Notes: generated by a model not told the origin, from the letters alone. A stretch of DNA of 39,886 nucleotides from Pontibacter qinzhouensis (GCF_008017455.1 NZ_VRTY01000056.1:1-39886); one strand, 5' to 3'; positions 1 through 7,633 are shown, numbered from the stretch's first letter. Made by a program: numbers and translations.

Positions 1-576
1 AATAGTAAGGGGCACCTGCACCAGCGCCGACTCTGCCAGCTTTACAGCCTTGTTTACGCCAATTGCTTCGCTCAGCACCACTAATTTTTGCTGCCATTGC
101 TCGCCCAGCGGCACGGTGCGCTGGTGGCGCAGGCGCTGTGTATAAGCCAGGCCTCCCAGGAACCGGAGCAGCATCACGAGCATGCCCATCAGCCAAACAG
201 TAACAAGGAGTGGCAGGTGCTGGTCGAAATACTGGTTAGCAAGTGCCAAAGGGCCTGGTGAGGCAGTGCTGGCAAGAGCAGGCGCTGCAGCGTAAGTGGC
301 TGTTGCTGTTGCATCGGTAAGGAGAGGAGAGGTAACCCCAATAGCCTCAGGAGCTTTGCTGTAGTACCAGCCAAAGGTTACAACCGAGAGCAGGAGTTGC
401 AGGAGCAGAGCCCCTCCGGCCATGCTATAGCGCAGGCTGGCGGCATGCCGTTGCAGCAGCACCAGCAACAGGCCCAGTACCAGGGCTATAAGCGCACCCT
501 GCCAGAGCGAGTGCAGCAGCGTCCAGCCCAGTGCATGCACCAGCGCTTCAGAAAATAATTGGGCGATAAAGTTCAT
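1..576 (-). CDS. M56 family (BlaR1-like) sensor peptidase, 3' end cut off by window edge
   Basis: The 192 visible codons begin with MNFIAQLFSEALVHALGWTL and run off the left edge without a stop. Three hydrophobic segments (about residues 18-36, 46-62 and 100-118) and the following charged loop with a P-x-x-E-x-W pattern match the N-terminal membrane part of M56/BlaR1 antirepressor peptidases. The HExxH zinc motif of the family would lie beyond the edge, so the catalytic core is not seen. The start is well supported: a strong AAGGAGG lies 6 bases before the ATG, and the ATG overlaps the TGA of the blaI-like gene (ATGA), so the two are translationally coupled. In known BlaR/MecR pairs the peptidase senses an envelope signal and triggers cleavage of the BlaI repressor; the signal here is unknown. 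Confidence 0.88.
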   Translation of the reverse strand, partial: MNFIAQLFSEALVHALGWTLLHSLWQGALIALVLGLLLVLLQRHAASLRYSMAGGALLLQLLLSVVTFGWYYSKAPEAIGVTSPLLTDATATATYAAAPALASTASPGPLALANQYFDQHLPLLVTVWLMGMLVMLLRFLGGLAYTQRLRHQRTVPLGEQWQQKLVVLSEAIGVNKAVKLAESALVQVPLTI

Positions 577-962
577 GGTTTACCTCCTTCCAGTTTATCT
601 AATAAATTCCTGATTTCATTTAACTCCTCCTGCGATGTCTCCCGGTTGCCGAGCGCCTGCATCACCAGTTTAGAGGCGGAGCCCCTGAAGGCGGTATCGA
701 GAAAGCGGTTGAGGAGCTTGCGCTGCGTGTCTTCTTCCTGCAGCAGTGGCCGGTAAATGTGCGTACGGCTCGATTTGTCGGGAGCAAGCATGCCTTTTTC
801 CGTCATAATCTGCATAAACTTGAGGGTGGTAGTGTAGCCAACCTCTTTCGCCTTATTCAGTTCTTCGTTTACAAACCTGACGGTAGAGGGGCCGTGCTGC
901 CACAGTAACTGCAAAATTTCGAGTTCTGCTTCTGTTGGTTTCTGAGATGGTTCTTTGCTCAT
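573..962 (-). CDS. BlaI/MecI/CopY family transcriptional repressor
   Basis: This 129-residue protein has the family's usual length. A winged helix occupies about residues 8-80 (PTEAELEILQLLWQHGPSTV, then VGYTTTLKFMQIMTEKGML), and a C-terminal helical dimerisation part contains the typical LDTAFRGSASKLV segment. BlaI-type repressors bind dyad operators as dimers and are inactivated by the partner M56 peptidase, which here overlaps its stop codon by 4 bases. Two matching 16-bp dyads lie 45-91 bases upstream and are the likely autoregulatory operators. The targets beyond its own operon cannot be read from this window. The start ATG is the first in frame. Confidence 0.93.
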   Translation of the reverse strand: MSKEPSQKPTEAELEILQLLWQHGPSTVRFVNEELNKAKEVGYTTTLKFMQIMTEKGMLAPDKSSRTHIYRPLLQEEDTQRKLLNRFLDTAFRGSASKLVMQALGNRETSQEELNEIRNLLDKLEGGKP

Positions 963-1006
963 AGTTGTCTTGTACTAAAGGATTTAAGCCGACGTCTATG
1001 CTAATG

Positions 1007-1022
1007 TACGAATGTTTTCGTA
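1007..1022. promoter_or_regulatory. Predicted BlaI-type operator, proximal copy
   Basis: The site reads TACGA-ATGTTT-TCGTA, a perfect 5-bp dyad with a 6-bp spacer, 45 bases before the blaI-like start. It recurs once 31 bp upstream, about three helical turns away, as expected for two dimers on one DNA face. Binding is inferred from family behaviour. Confidence 0.72.
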
Positions 1023-1037
1023 AAAAGGAAATGTATC

Positions 1038-1053
1038 TACGATATTTTTCGTA
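1038..1053. promoter_or_regulatory. Predicted BlaI-type operator, distal copy
   Basis: The site reads TACGA-TATTTT-TCGTA, with half-sites and spacer length identical to the dyad at 1007. A near-consensus -7 element on the - strand (TACATTTC, 1028-1035) lies between the two operators, so occupancy would block the promoter. Confidence 0.72.
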
Positions 1054-1161
1054 TTTCTTTTTCTGAAGTAGCCGTTAGTGTCTTAAAATCTTTTTGCACA
1101 AGTCATTTAAGTAGAGTGGCTCCTGTTGCTGCCTTGCCAACCTAGAGAATCGGTTGCGGGC

Positions 1162-2244
1162 TTAGTGTTGGGCAAGCGCAGACTTAATCATGATAAACTC
1201 TGTGATGTTATCCATGTTGATAACGCCGGCAAGTCTGCCGTTTTCCAGCACAGGGTAAAGCGGCACCTTGTTCTTTTGCAATTCTGCATAAGCCTCCGAT
1301 AACTTGTCCTGCACATCAAAAGTTCTGACCTCTGTCGTCATGATGTCGGCGATGGGCGTTTGCATCTGGTCGTTTTTCACAGCTTCTATAAGTTGTGCTC
1401 TGGTAAGCGTGCCGGTTACCTGCCCCTCCTGCTCCACCACAAACTCGTGTTCAGAGCCTTGCAGCAATTTGTTTAGTGCCTCCCGAACAGTGTCGGTGGG
1501 CGAGAGGGCAACAAAGTTGGTCATCATGCCTTCGCGTACACGGTGGCCCTTCAGGTAGTCGAGGTGCTGCACCATTATGTTTTCGGAGTGCGCCCCAAAG
1601 AAAACAAAAATGCCGATAAGTATCAGAAACGGGTTGTAAAAGAAACCGATAAACACAAAGAACATAGCCAGCAGCTGCCCCAGGTTGGCTGCAATTTGTG
1701 TGGCGCGTACACGGCCCAGCTTAAAGGCCAGCAATGCCCGCAGTACCCGTCCGCCATCCATCGGGAAGGCTGGTATGGCGTTAAAGAAAACCAGCATCAG
1801 GTTTACGAACAGGAGCAGGTACAGGAAATTAGCCGACGAAATGGGGCTAAAAAAATCTTCGGAAGGAAGTTCGCGCATAGGCGGCAGCACCAGGTACAGC
1901 AACAGCGCAATAACCACGTTTACGGCTGGTCCGGCAATGGCTATGAGTAGCTCCTGTTTCGGCTTGCTGGGCATTCGCTCCAGACTGGCCACGCCCCCTA
2001 TGGGCAGCAACGTAATCATTTTAGTATCGATGCCGAACTTCCGGGCCGTAAGCGAATGCCCCAGCTCATGCAGCACCACGCAAACAAATATGGTGAGCAC
2101 AAAGCCAACCGAGAGCAAGGTGGTGGTCATATCGCTGCCGCGTCGCATTTCCGAAAACACAATCCAGCCAATCAGGATAAGGAATGTCCAGTGAACCAGG
2201 ATTTTAATGCCTGCTACTCTGCCTAAGTTTAAAGACCATTTCAT
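1162..2244 (-). CDS. Site-2 protease (M50) with C-terminal CBS domain pair
   Basis: This 360-residue membrane zinc metalloprotease carries HELGH at residues 59-63 in a transmembrane helix and the second metal motif in FPMDGGR (Asp163). At least five hydrophobic segments surround them. Two CBS repeats follow (about 235-290 and 298-355: VREGMMTNFVALSP, then ADIMTTEVRTFDVQDKLSEAY), giving the SpoIVFB-like/Rip3-type group in which CBS domains may sense nucleotides. The N-terminal LGRVAGIKILVHWTF is typical of this group. The family cuts substrates within the membrane; no substrate or anti-sigma factor is adjacent. The gene lies downstream of nothing obvious on its strand, with 437 bp of repeats before it. 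Confidence 0.93.
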   Translation of the reverse strand: MKWSLNLGRVAGIKILVHWTFLILIGWIVFSEMRRGSDMTTTLLSVGFVLTIFVCVVLHELGHSLTARKFGIDTKMITLLPIGGVASLERMPSKPKQELLIAIAGPAVNVVIALLLYLVLPPMRELPSEDFFSPISSANFLYLLLFVNLMLVFFNAIPAFPMDGGRVLRALLAFKLGRVRATQIAANLGQLLAMFFVFIGFFYNPFLILIGIFVFFGAHSENIMVQHLDYLKGHRVREGMMTNFVALSPTDTVREALNKLLQGSEHEFVVEQEGQVTGTLTRAQLIEAVKNDQMQTPIADIMTTEVRTFDVQDKLSEAYAELQKNKVPLYPVLENGRLAGVINMDNITEFIMIKSALAQH

Positions 2245-2403
2245 ACGCCAGTTGTAAATTTAGTATCTGTTGTAACGGGAGTTGATGGCAAAAGGCTGCC
2301 TGTCTGGTGGTATGGCTTCAGGCAGAAGCAGGAAGTTGAGCACCTTGCCTTGATCACGAATCAGCAATTGGGGTAGGGGTAATTATCGGGCTTAGGAAAT
2401 AAA

Positions 2404-2442
2404 ACAAGGCCTGTGCTACTGTGCAGGTATCACAGGCCTTGT
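2404..2442 (-). terminator. Terminator-like hairpin downstream of acylphosphatase
   Basis: Perfect 12-bp arms ACAAGGCCTGTG and CACAGGCCTTGT enclose a 15-base loop. Read on the - strand the stem is followed by TTTATTT, so it could end the acylphosphatase transcript after passing the repeat elements. Confidence 0.6.
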
Positions 2443-2450
2443 ACCGCCAG

Positions 2451-2485
2451 ATTATTCAAATGAAAAAGGCCTTCTGAAGGCTTTT
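2451..2485 (+). repeat. Dispersed 57-bp element, copy 1 (truncated)
   Basis: The first half of the element is present: ATTATTCAAATGAAAA, then the short hairpin GGCCTTC-T-GAAGGC and TTTT. The usual CAAGGGT end is missing; 7-bp repeats start directly after it. Confidence 0.75.
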
Positions 2486-2506
2486 GTAGATTTTAGACGT
2501 TAGACC
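2486..2506 (+). repeat. Three tandem heptamers (nTAGAYn)
   Basis: GTAGATT TTAGACG TTAGACC run without interruption. The same heptamer type forms longer arrays at 15596-15637 and 15726-15760. Confidence 0.7.
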
Positions 2507-2617
2507 TTTAGTTCATTAAGAGTTAAAAATTGAGGATTTCACTTACTGGTTCATCTTCAAATTTCCAAATCTTCACATCTCTAAATCAACCATTAAGCCA
2601 TTCAGCAATCAGCAACC

Positions 2618-2676
2618 AAATTTTTCAAATGAAAACAGCCTTCCAAAGTGTTTTTGGCCTTTGTAGTGCCAAGGGT
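2618..2676 (+). repeat. Dispersed 57-bp element, copy 2
   Basis: It begins AAATTTTTCAAATGAAAA, has a degenerate AGCCTTCCAAAG core and ends GCCAAGGGTA, 6 bases from the acylphosphatase stop codon. It lies antisense to that gene. Confidence 0.78.
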
Positions 2677-2681
2677 ATCCG

Positions 2682-2960
2682 TTATCTCTGCACGGTAAAC
2701 TGCTCAAAGCCAGTCAGGCTTTCTAATTGCTGCACCTCTACCTGCTCCACCCTGGCGCGACTGGGGCCCTTATGCGCCCACTCTTCCAGCTGCTTTAGCG
2801 CTTCTGGTGTGCCTTCGGCTTCTATGTAAACGGTACCATCGGGCTTGTTCTGTACAAAACCTGTCAGGCCGAGTTCACGGGCTTTGTCTTTCGTGCTTTC
2901 TCTGAAGAAAACGCCTTGTACTTTGCCGTGTACTCGAATGGCAATATGGCTCTTGCTCAT
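2682..2960 (-). CDS. acyP: Acylphosphatase
   Basis: This 92-residue protein has the standard size of the family, which hydrolyses acyl phosphates in the cytoplasm. The signature VQGVFFRES places the catalytic Arg at residue 20, and GFVQNKPDGTVYIEAEG gives the catalytic Asn38. The start ATG is the first in frame and leaves the normal short N-terminus. The 57-bp repeat abuts its 3' end. Neighbours give no metabolic context, as is usual for this enzyme. Confidence 0.95.
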   Translation of the reverse strand: MSKSHIAIRVHGKVQGVFFRESTKDKARELGLTGFVQNKPDGTVYIEAEGTPEALKQLEEWAHKGPSRARVEQVEVQQLESLTGFEQFTVQR

Positions 2961-3076
2961 GTGGCTTTTCTGTTTTAGGAGTTACATGCTGCTGCTATAC
3001 AAAAAGGCATAAGCGGCCGCAGGCTAAATTACCTTTGGCCGTTATTTTCTGACTTTTAATTTGCCGTTGTACTGGT

Positions 3077-3568
3077 TTAATCTGCGAACAGTTCGCTTAG
3101 GTCGCGGCCGTTGTAGGTAAAGTCCTCGCCTCGCTGCAGAAGGTACTGCGCATACCTTTTTACAGAGTTAAATTCTTTTTCGAAACCGAACAAGAGTAAA
3201 GAACTGGCACACTTGTGCAGCCTGATGGGCCAGTTATGCCAGTTCTGGGCAGGGTCCGGGTTTTCGATCAGCTTTTCTTCCTGCAGGTTCCAGCCCCAGG
3301 CCAACAGGAGCAGTTCTACGCCCCGCAGGTAATTGTGTATGTATTCGGGGTCCTGCTTCAGTTCCTGCACTTCCTCGTCCATCACGGTCCAGGCGAAGCC
3401 GTGGCTGCTGGGTTTATCCACGGGGAACATCCACCAGTCGTAATGCGTGTTATGAAAGCTGTTCCAGTCTTTGGCAGCGGCCCATTGCTCGAATTGCTCA
3501 AGTTGCTCGGCCTGGCGTAGCTTTACGCCTGCTACGCCTTTAAAAGCAGCATCAGTATTTTTGGTCAT
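3077..3568 (-). CDS. Conserved-looking hypothetical protein
   Basis: I do not recognise a family with confidence. The 163-residue product has no signal peptide or membrane segment and is rich in aromatic residues and Trp (HYDWWMFPVDKP, AWTVMDEEV, LLAWGWNLQ, NWHNWPIRLHK), with a mostly helical second half. HYDWWMFP followed by HGFAWTVMD looks like a substrate- or metal-pocket type motif, but this is only an impression. It starts 397 bp from the divergent serine dehydratase gene; a 19-bp inverted repeat sits in the shared upstream region. Codon use resembles that of its neighbours, so the frame is likely real. Confidence 0.75.
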   Translation of the reverse strand: MTKNTDAAFKGVAGVKLRQAEQLEQFEQWAAAKDWNSFHNTHYDWWMFPVDKPSSHGFAWTVMDEEVQELKQDPEYIHNYLRGVELLLLAWGWNLQEEKLIENPDPAQNWHNWPIRLHKCASSLLLFGFEKEFNSVKRYAQYLLQRGEDFTYNGRDLSELFAD

Positions 3569-3965
3569 AGTAGTTAAGGTTTTGGTTTAGGGGCAGCAAG
3601 TGCAAAAGCATCGGCTGTTTTCGCAAATATCAGCATTCAGCACAAAACCTGCTTCCTGCAAATGTTTTTTGTTTTACGGAATAATGCATGGCAGTGTGGC
3701 TCCCGCAGTAGTAAACTGCAAAAGAACAAACTGCAGGCTTCCTCTCGTTTAATGTATAGGTCTAAAAATAGGCGTTTTCTTTATTCTGGCTGTAAATATG
3801 CAGCCAGCATCAAATTATACTTTAGACATCAGGAAAACGAAACTTCAATTCCCTGATATCTAAAGTATAACACAACACAACAAGTCGTCAACACTGCATC
3901 TTGATACTTGTGTCCTTTTACTTATATTGTAATTTACTGTACCTGCTATTTTAGTTTAAACCTGT
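3569..3965. other. Divergent intergenic region with long inverted repeat
   Basis: This stretch separates the unknown - strand gene and the serine dehydratase gene. It is AT-rich and contains the 19-bp inverted repeat described separately. No gene is supported. Confidence 0.7.
3815..3870. repeat. 19-bp inverted repeat in divergent promoter region
   Basis: The left arm TTATACTTTAGACATCAGG (3815-3833) and the right arm CCTGATATCTAAAGTATAA (3852-3870) pair with a single G:T-type mismatch around an 18-base loop. There is no U-run after either side, so it does not look like an ordinary terminator. It lies 96 bases before the serine dehydratase start. Confidence 0.75.
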
Positions 3966-4874
3966 ATGTCATTACTTTTCAACGATTTTATAAGCTGGGA
4001 AAAGCATTGCGCCGAAACCGGTGAACAGCTGTACCAGCCCGTGCTGGCTTACGAAATAGAGCAGAAAGGCCGCACCGAAGCTTTTATTTGGCAGAACCTG
4101 GCCCGTGCGTATGTGGTAATGAAGGAAGCGGTGCAAACCGGCCTCACCGACGACATGCGCTCCCGCTCCGGCATGGTGAACAACAGTGGCAAAAAAGTGG
4201 CGAATGCGCCGGTAACGGTGCTGTCGGGGGAGTTTCAGATGCTGGTGGCGCGGGCTCTTAGTGCTAAAGAAGTAAACTCCTGCATGGGGCGTGTGGTGGC
4301 TGCACCTACTGCGGGCGCATCGGGTATATTGCCAAGCACACTCACCACGCTGCAGGACCTGCACCAGCTCCCAGACCAGAAAATTCATGAAAGTTTGCTT
4401 GTGGCTGCCGGTATTGCCTTAATTATAGAGCAGAATGCCTCGCTGGCTGGGGCCGTGGGTGGTTGCCAGGCCGAAACGGGCAGTGCTGCTGCTATGGCCT
4501 CCGGGGCTATTGTATATTGCCTGGGTGGCGATGTGGAACAGGTGTTTACGGCGGTGGCTATTACCATACAATGTATGCTCGGCCTGGTGTGCGATCCGGT
4601 GGCGGGGCTGGTAGAGGTGCCCTGTATTGTGCGCAACGCCAGTGCTGCTGCCATTGCGTTCTCGTCGGCACAAATGGCACTGGCAGGTGTTAATGCGGTA
4701 ATTCCGGTAGACCAGTGTGTGGCTGCCTTAGGCGAGGTAGGCGAGAGCATGGAGCGCCGCTACAAAGAAACAGCTGAAGGCGGACTTGCCAACACCCCAA
4801 AGGCCCGCGAAATAGAGAAGCTGGTGCTGGTGCAGGATGTAGACATTTTGCCAGACGAGCCGGAAGAGCCGTAG
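3966..4874 (+). CDS. sdaAA: L-serine dehydratase, iron-sulfur dependent, alpha subunit
   Basis: This 302-residue protein corresponds to the alpha (catalytic, cluster-binding) domain of the Fe-S L-serine ammonia-lyases, which deaminate serine to pyruvate. Family signatures are RSGMVNNSGKKVANAP (about 67-82), CMGRVVAAPTAGASGILP (about 106-123), GAVGGCQAETGSAAAM and CDPVAGLVEVPCIVRNA. The conserved cysteines in these motifs are the expected 4Fe-4S ligands. Length matches the separate alpha subunits (SdaAA type); no beta domain is fused and none is encoded next to it, so the beta subunit must be elsewhere. The gene converges on an Lrp/AsnC regulator, a family that often controls serine and amino-acid catabolism, but regulation here is only inferred. 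Confidence 0.94.
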   Translation: MSLLFNDFISWEKHCAETGEQLYQPVLAYEIEQKGRTEAFIWQNLARAYVVMKEAVQTGLTDDMRSRSGMVNNSGKKVANAPVTVLSGEFQMLVARALSAKEVNSCMGRVVAAPTAGASGILPSTLTTLQDLHQLPDQKIHESLLVAAGIALIIEQNASLAGAVGGCQAETGSAAAMASGAIVYCLGGDVEQVFTAVAITIQCMLGLVCDPVAGLVEVPCIVRNASAAAIAFSSAQMALAGVNAVIPVDQCVAALGEVGESMERRYKETAEGGLANTPKAREIEKLVLVQDVDILPDEPEEP

Positions 4875-4921
4875 GCAAATTACCTTTGTTGGCAGCTTAG
4901 TTAGAACGTAAGTTAGAGGAG

Positions 4922-4978
4922 CAATTATTTAAATGAAATTACCCTTCAGAAGGTTTTTTGTCTGAATTTAGCTGAGGG
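4922..4978 (+). repeat. Dispersed 57-bp element, copy 3
   Basis: It begins CAATTATTTAAATGAAAT and carries CCCTTCAGAAGGTTTTTT. It lies 47 bases after the serine dehydratase stop, in the sense orientation, so the hairpin plus T-run could act as a terminator. Confidence 0.75.
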
Positions 4979-5015
4979 AAATTTTGGTTGCCTGTTCTCT
5001 GGGCAGCCTACGCAC

Positions 5016-5061
5016 AAAGCAGCAGCTCCTCTGGCCATGTAGCAAGAGGAGCTGCTGCTTT
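5016..5061. terminator. Bidirectional terminator between sdaAA and the Lrp gene
   Basis: A perfect 17-bp stem, AAAGCAGCAGCTCCTCT (5016-5032) with AGAGGAGCTGCTGCTTT (5045-5061), encloses a 12-base loop. It lies between convergent genes and is flanked by short T/A runs on the outer sides. Confidence 0.88.
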
Positions 5062-5081
5062 TAGAATAAAGTGTAGTGAGC

Positions 5082-5540
5082 TTAGTTAATGCTTATTTGC
5101 CTCGAAATGCTTTCTTCCAGCGAAATCAGCGTTTCGGTGCGCGACACGCCCGGAATAGCCTGCATTTTCTCGTTCAGAACCTCGCGCAGATGCTTAGTAT
5201 CGCGGCAGATCAGTTTTACGAACATGCTGTAGGAGCCGGTAGTGTAGTGCAGTTCTACAATTTCAGGTATCTGCCGCATCAGTTCCTGCGCTTCTTTGTA
5301 AGCAGAACCTTTTTCGAGGTAAACGCCTATAAAAGCGCAGATGTCGAAGCCGATGGCCGATGGGTTTATGAGCAGCTGAGACCCGGTTACAACACCCATC
5401 TCAGTTAGTTTTTTCATCCGCACGTGTATCGTACCCCCAGAAACATTCAGTTCTTTGGCAATATCGGTATAGGCGCGGGTCACATCCTGCATCAGGAGCT
5501 GTAAAATCTGGCGGTCCAGTTTATCAATTTCGTAATTCAT
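5082..5540 (-). CDS. Lrp/AsnC family transcriptional regulator
   Basis: This 152-residue protein has the normal length of the family. The N-terminal winged helix begins IDKLDRQILQLLMQDVTRAY and contains the recognition region LNVSGGTIHVRMKKL (about 32-46). A C-terminal RAM effector domain follows (about 65-142: GFDICAFIGVYLEKGSAYKE, then TTGSYSMFVKLICRDTKHL). Such proteins form octamers and respond to amino acids. The convergent serine dehydratase is a plausible target from context only. The upstream 5541-5700 region is very AT-rich, as usual for Lrp autoregulation, but no clear -7 element was found. Confidence 0.94.
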   Translation of the reverse strand: MNYEIDKLDRQILQLLMQDVTRAYTDIAKELNVSGGTIHVRMKKLTEMGVVTGSQLLINPSAIGFDICAFIGVYLEKGSAYKEAQELMRQIPEIVELHYTTGSYSMFVKLICRDTKHLREVLNEKMQAIPGVSRTETLISLEESISRQISIN

Positions 5541-5931
5541 ATCGAACTAAAGCTTTTGTGTACTTTGCTTTTGATAAAATTAAGGCAAAAGGTGTGGTAA
5601 TATTTTAATGATAAAAAATAAATGTTGTTATTTTGGTAAAAGTATGCAAATTTTTGAAGCCATAACAGGCTCTTTGTTATTAATTTGATAAAAATTTCTG
5701 AAAATGCTGTTTTAAAGGTATTCTGCTTCAATTAAGCCTCCACCCGGAAATTATCTGCTAAGCAGAAATCTACCGCTTTCCTTAAATAAACTTGAGATGG
5801 CAAAAGGAACATAAATGTGTGCTGACTGGCGCGCAACTTCTGTTTCGCCGCCTCTGGCAGCTTGAAATCACTTTTGCAGGATAGCACATAGTTAAAGTCG
5901 GAGGAGACTTTGTACAGGCAGGCACGTTAGG

Positions 5932-5989
5932 ACACTTGGCAAAATTCTAACAAAAACCCTTTTGAAGGCTGTTTTCATTCGAATAATTT
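5932..5989 (-). repeat. Dispersed 57-bp element, copy 4
   Basis: On the - strand it reads AATTATTCGAATGAAAA, a core CAGCCTTCAAAAGGGTTTTT and an end TTGCCAAGTG, a one-base variant of the usual CAAGGGT end. Confidence 0.78.
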
Positions 5990-6041
5990 AAGTTAATAAT
6001 ATATTTCAGGGTATCTATATTCCTATAAATATATCACTATC

Positions 6042-6066
6042 ACAAGCTGGAAGCTCGCAGCAGCGA
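6042..6066 (+). repeat. REP-like hairpin, copy A
   Basis: ACAAGCTGGAAGCTCGCAGCAGCGA spells an imperfect AAGC/GCTC hairpin with the tail CGCAGCAGCGA. It matches two copies near 14 kb and one near 39 kb (tail GCTCGCACCAGCG). Confidence 0.5.
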
Positions 6067-6080
6067 TAGTTATTTGTTAT

Positions 6081-6127
6081 AATTACACACATGTAGAAGT
6101 CTTCATGTGTTGTACATGTGTGTAATT
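6081..6127. repeat. Perfect 15-bp inverted repeat
   Basis: The arms AATTACACACATGTA (6081-6095) and TACATGTGTGTAATT (6113-6127) match perfectly across a 17-base spacer that itself contains GAAG-TC-TTC. It is too AT-rich for a standard terminator and has no T-run. It lies 130 bases past the lutB stop. Confidence 0.75.
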
Positions 6128-6214
6128 TGATTTACAGACTGCGGAAAACCATCTCAGGATTCAGTCTTAGGCAATTTTACAGCAGCTACAGTAGCTCATG
6201 CCAATGGCCTGAAA

Positions 6215-6251
6215 CAAAAAAAGCCTGCTGACGGTGGTGGTGCAGCAGGCT
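6215..6251 (-). terminator. lutB Rho-independent terminator
   Basis: On the - strand a perfect 9-bp stem AGCCTGCTG/CAGCAGGCT with a 12-base loop is followed by seven T residues. It begins 8 bases after the lutB stop codon. Confidence 0.92.
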
Positions 6252-6259
6252 CTTTACAT

Positions 6260-7633
6260 TTATTTGCTTCTTTCTTTCCAGAGCTGGTTAAACGATTTGG
6301 GTGCTACCACCAGCGGTTCACGGCGTTTGCTCCAGGTGTCTTTCAGCACGTATTTCAGCACATAAGTTTTTATGCCAGCCGGTGCCAGGTTCAGCAGCTT
6401 CCGGCTTTTCATGGCTTTGGTCCAGAGTTTAAAGGCGGTTTGCTCCTGCTTATCGGCCATGCCCATTTCCACGCTTTGCTTGCGGTTGAGCAGGAGCAGG
6501 TTGTGTATGTTTATTTTTACGGGGCAAACGGAGGTGCAGGCACCGCACAGGGAGCTGGCAAAACTCAGGTGCTTGTTATCGGCCATGCCGTTGAGGTGTG
6601 GCGTAATTACAGAACCAATCGGGCCGCTGTAAGTACTCTCGTAGGTGTGGCCGCCAATATTTTTGTACACAGGGCAAATATTCAGGCAGGCGCCGCAGCG
6701 AATGCAGTTCAGGGCTTCGCGCTTCTCGGGCAGGGCCAGCAGTTCTGTGCGGCCATTGTCGAGCAAAATCACGTACATTTCCTCTGGGCCATCGGTTTCG
6801 TGGGGCTGCCGCGGGCCGGTGAGCACTGTGTTGTAGACTGTTACGTTTTGGCCAGTGCCGCTGGTGCTGAGCAGGGGCCAGAACAGGTCGAGGTCCATGA
6901 TAGAGGGCAGCATTTTTTCGATACCCACAATGGCGATATGCGTTTTCGGGAAGGTGGTGGAGAGCCTGCCGTTGCCTTCGTTCTCGGTTATGGCTACACC
7001 GCCTACATCGGCCAGCAGAAAGTTGCCACCCGTAATGCCGATCTCTGCTGCCGTATATTTGGCTCTAAGCAACTTGCGCGCCGTCAGCACCAGTTCCTGG
7101 GCATCTTCGGTGGGGGCAATTTTAAGTTTGCGCACAAAAAGGTCGGCAATGTCTTTTTTAGACATGTGCATGGCCGGCGTTACAATGTGGTAGGGCCGCT
7201 GCTCGGCCAGTTGCACAATGTATTCGCCCAAATCGGTCTCCACTACCTCAATGCCGTTCTTCTCCAGGAAATCGTTCATATGAATCTCCTCGGTTATCAT
7301 CGACTTCGACTTTACCACCGACCGTGCCCGCTTGCGCTTCATAATGGCACCTATCTCGCGTAGCGCCTCTTCGGCATCGCGTGCCCATATTACCTTTCCG
7401 CCCCGCGCCGTAAAGTTAGACTCAAACTCCATCAGGTACTTGTCGAGGTTATTGATAACGTTGGTTTTGATAAACGACGCCCGCTCCCTGGCCAGTTCGT
7501 GGTCGGTGTACTGGGTAAGGCCGCGTTGCACAGCCGCATTGTATTTGCCTATGTTAAACCGGATGGTGGCCCGGTGGTTCAGATCAAAAGATTTTGTTTC
7601 CGCATCCAGCAGAAACTGTTTTAATTTACTCAT
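6260..7633 (-). CDS. lutB: LutB/LldF-type iron-sulfur protein of L-lactate oxidation
   Basis: The 457-residue product matches LutB in length and layout. An LUD domain (about 70-290; ITGGNFLLADVGGVAITENEGN) precedes two ferredoxin-like cluster motifs: CIRCGACLNICPVY (Cys310, 313, 316, 320) and CGACTSVCPVKI (Cys363, 366, 370). In LutABC, LutB is the electron-transferring subunit for oxidising L-lactate to pyruvate. LutA and LutC are not adjacent; the gene stands alone between its own terminator and a long intergenic region, so partners must be encoded elsewhere. A GGAG ribosome site lies close upstream of the ATG, and a 24-bp palindrome ends 34 bases before it, probably an operator. Confidence 0.93.
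   Translation of the reverse strand: MSKLKQFLLDAETKSFDLNHRATIRFNIGKYNAAVQRGLTQYTDHELARERASFIKTNVINNLDKYLMEFESNFTARGGKVIWARDAEEALREIGAIMKRKRARSVVKSKSMITEEIHMNDFLEKNGIEVVETDLGEYIVQLAEQRPYHIVTPAMHMSKKDIADLFVRKLKIAPTEDAQELVLTARKLLRAKYTAAEIGITGGNFLLADVGGVAITENEGNGRLSTTFPKTHIAIVGIEKMLPSIMDLDLFWPLLSTSGTGQNVTVYNTVLTGPRQPHETDGPEEMYVILLDNGRTELLALPEKREALNCIRCGACLNICPVYKNIGGHTYESTYSGPIGSVITPHLNGMADNKHLSFASSLCGACTSVCPVKINIHNLLLLNRKQSVEMGMADKQEQTAFKLWTKAMKSRKLLNLAPAGIKTYVLKYVLKDTWSKRREPLVVAPKSFNQLWKERSK

Larger units (their letters stand above)
2245..2681. other. Gene-free stretch with hairpin and repeats
   Basis: No credible gene is present. The stretch holds a terminator-like hairpin (2404-2442), two copies of the dispersed 57-bp element, three 7-bp repeat units, and a low-complexity run rich in TCTTCAAAT/TTCCAAAT words (about 2545-2590). 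Confidence 0.75.
5541..6259. other. Gene-free stretch with repeats and inverted repeat
   Basis: It holds the AT-rich upstream region of the Lrp gene, one 57-bp element (5932-5989, - orientation), one REP-like hairpin (6042-6066), a perfect 15-bp inverted repeat (6081-6127) and the lutB terminator. No coding sequence is supported. Confidence 0.75.
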
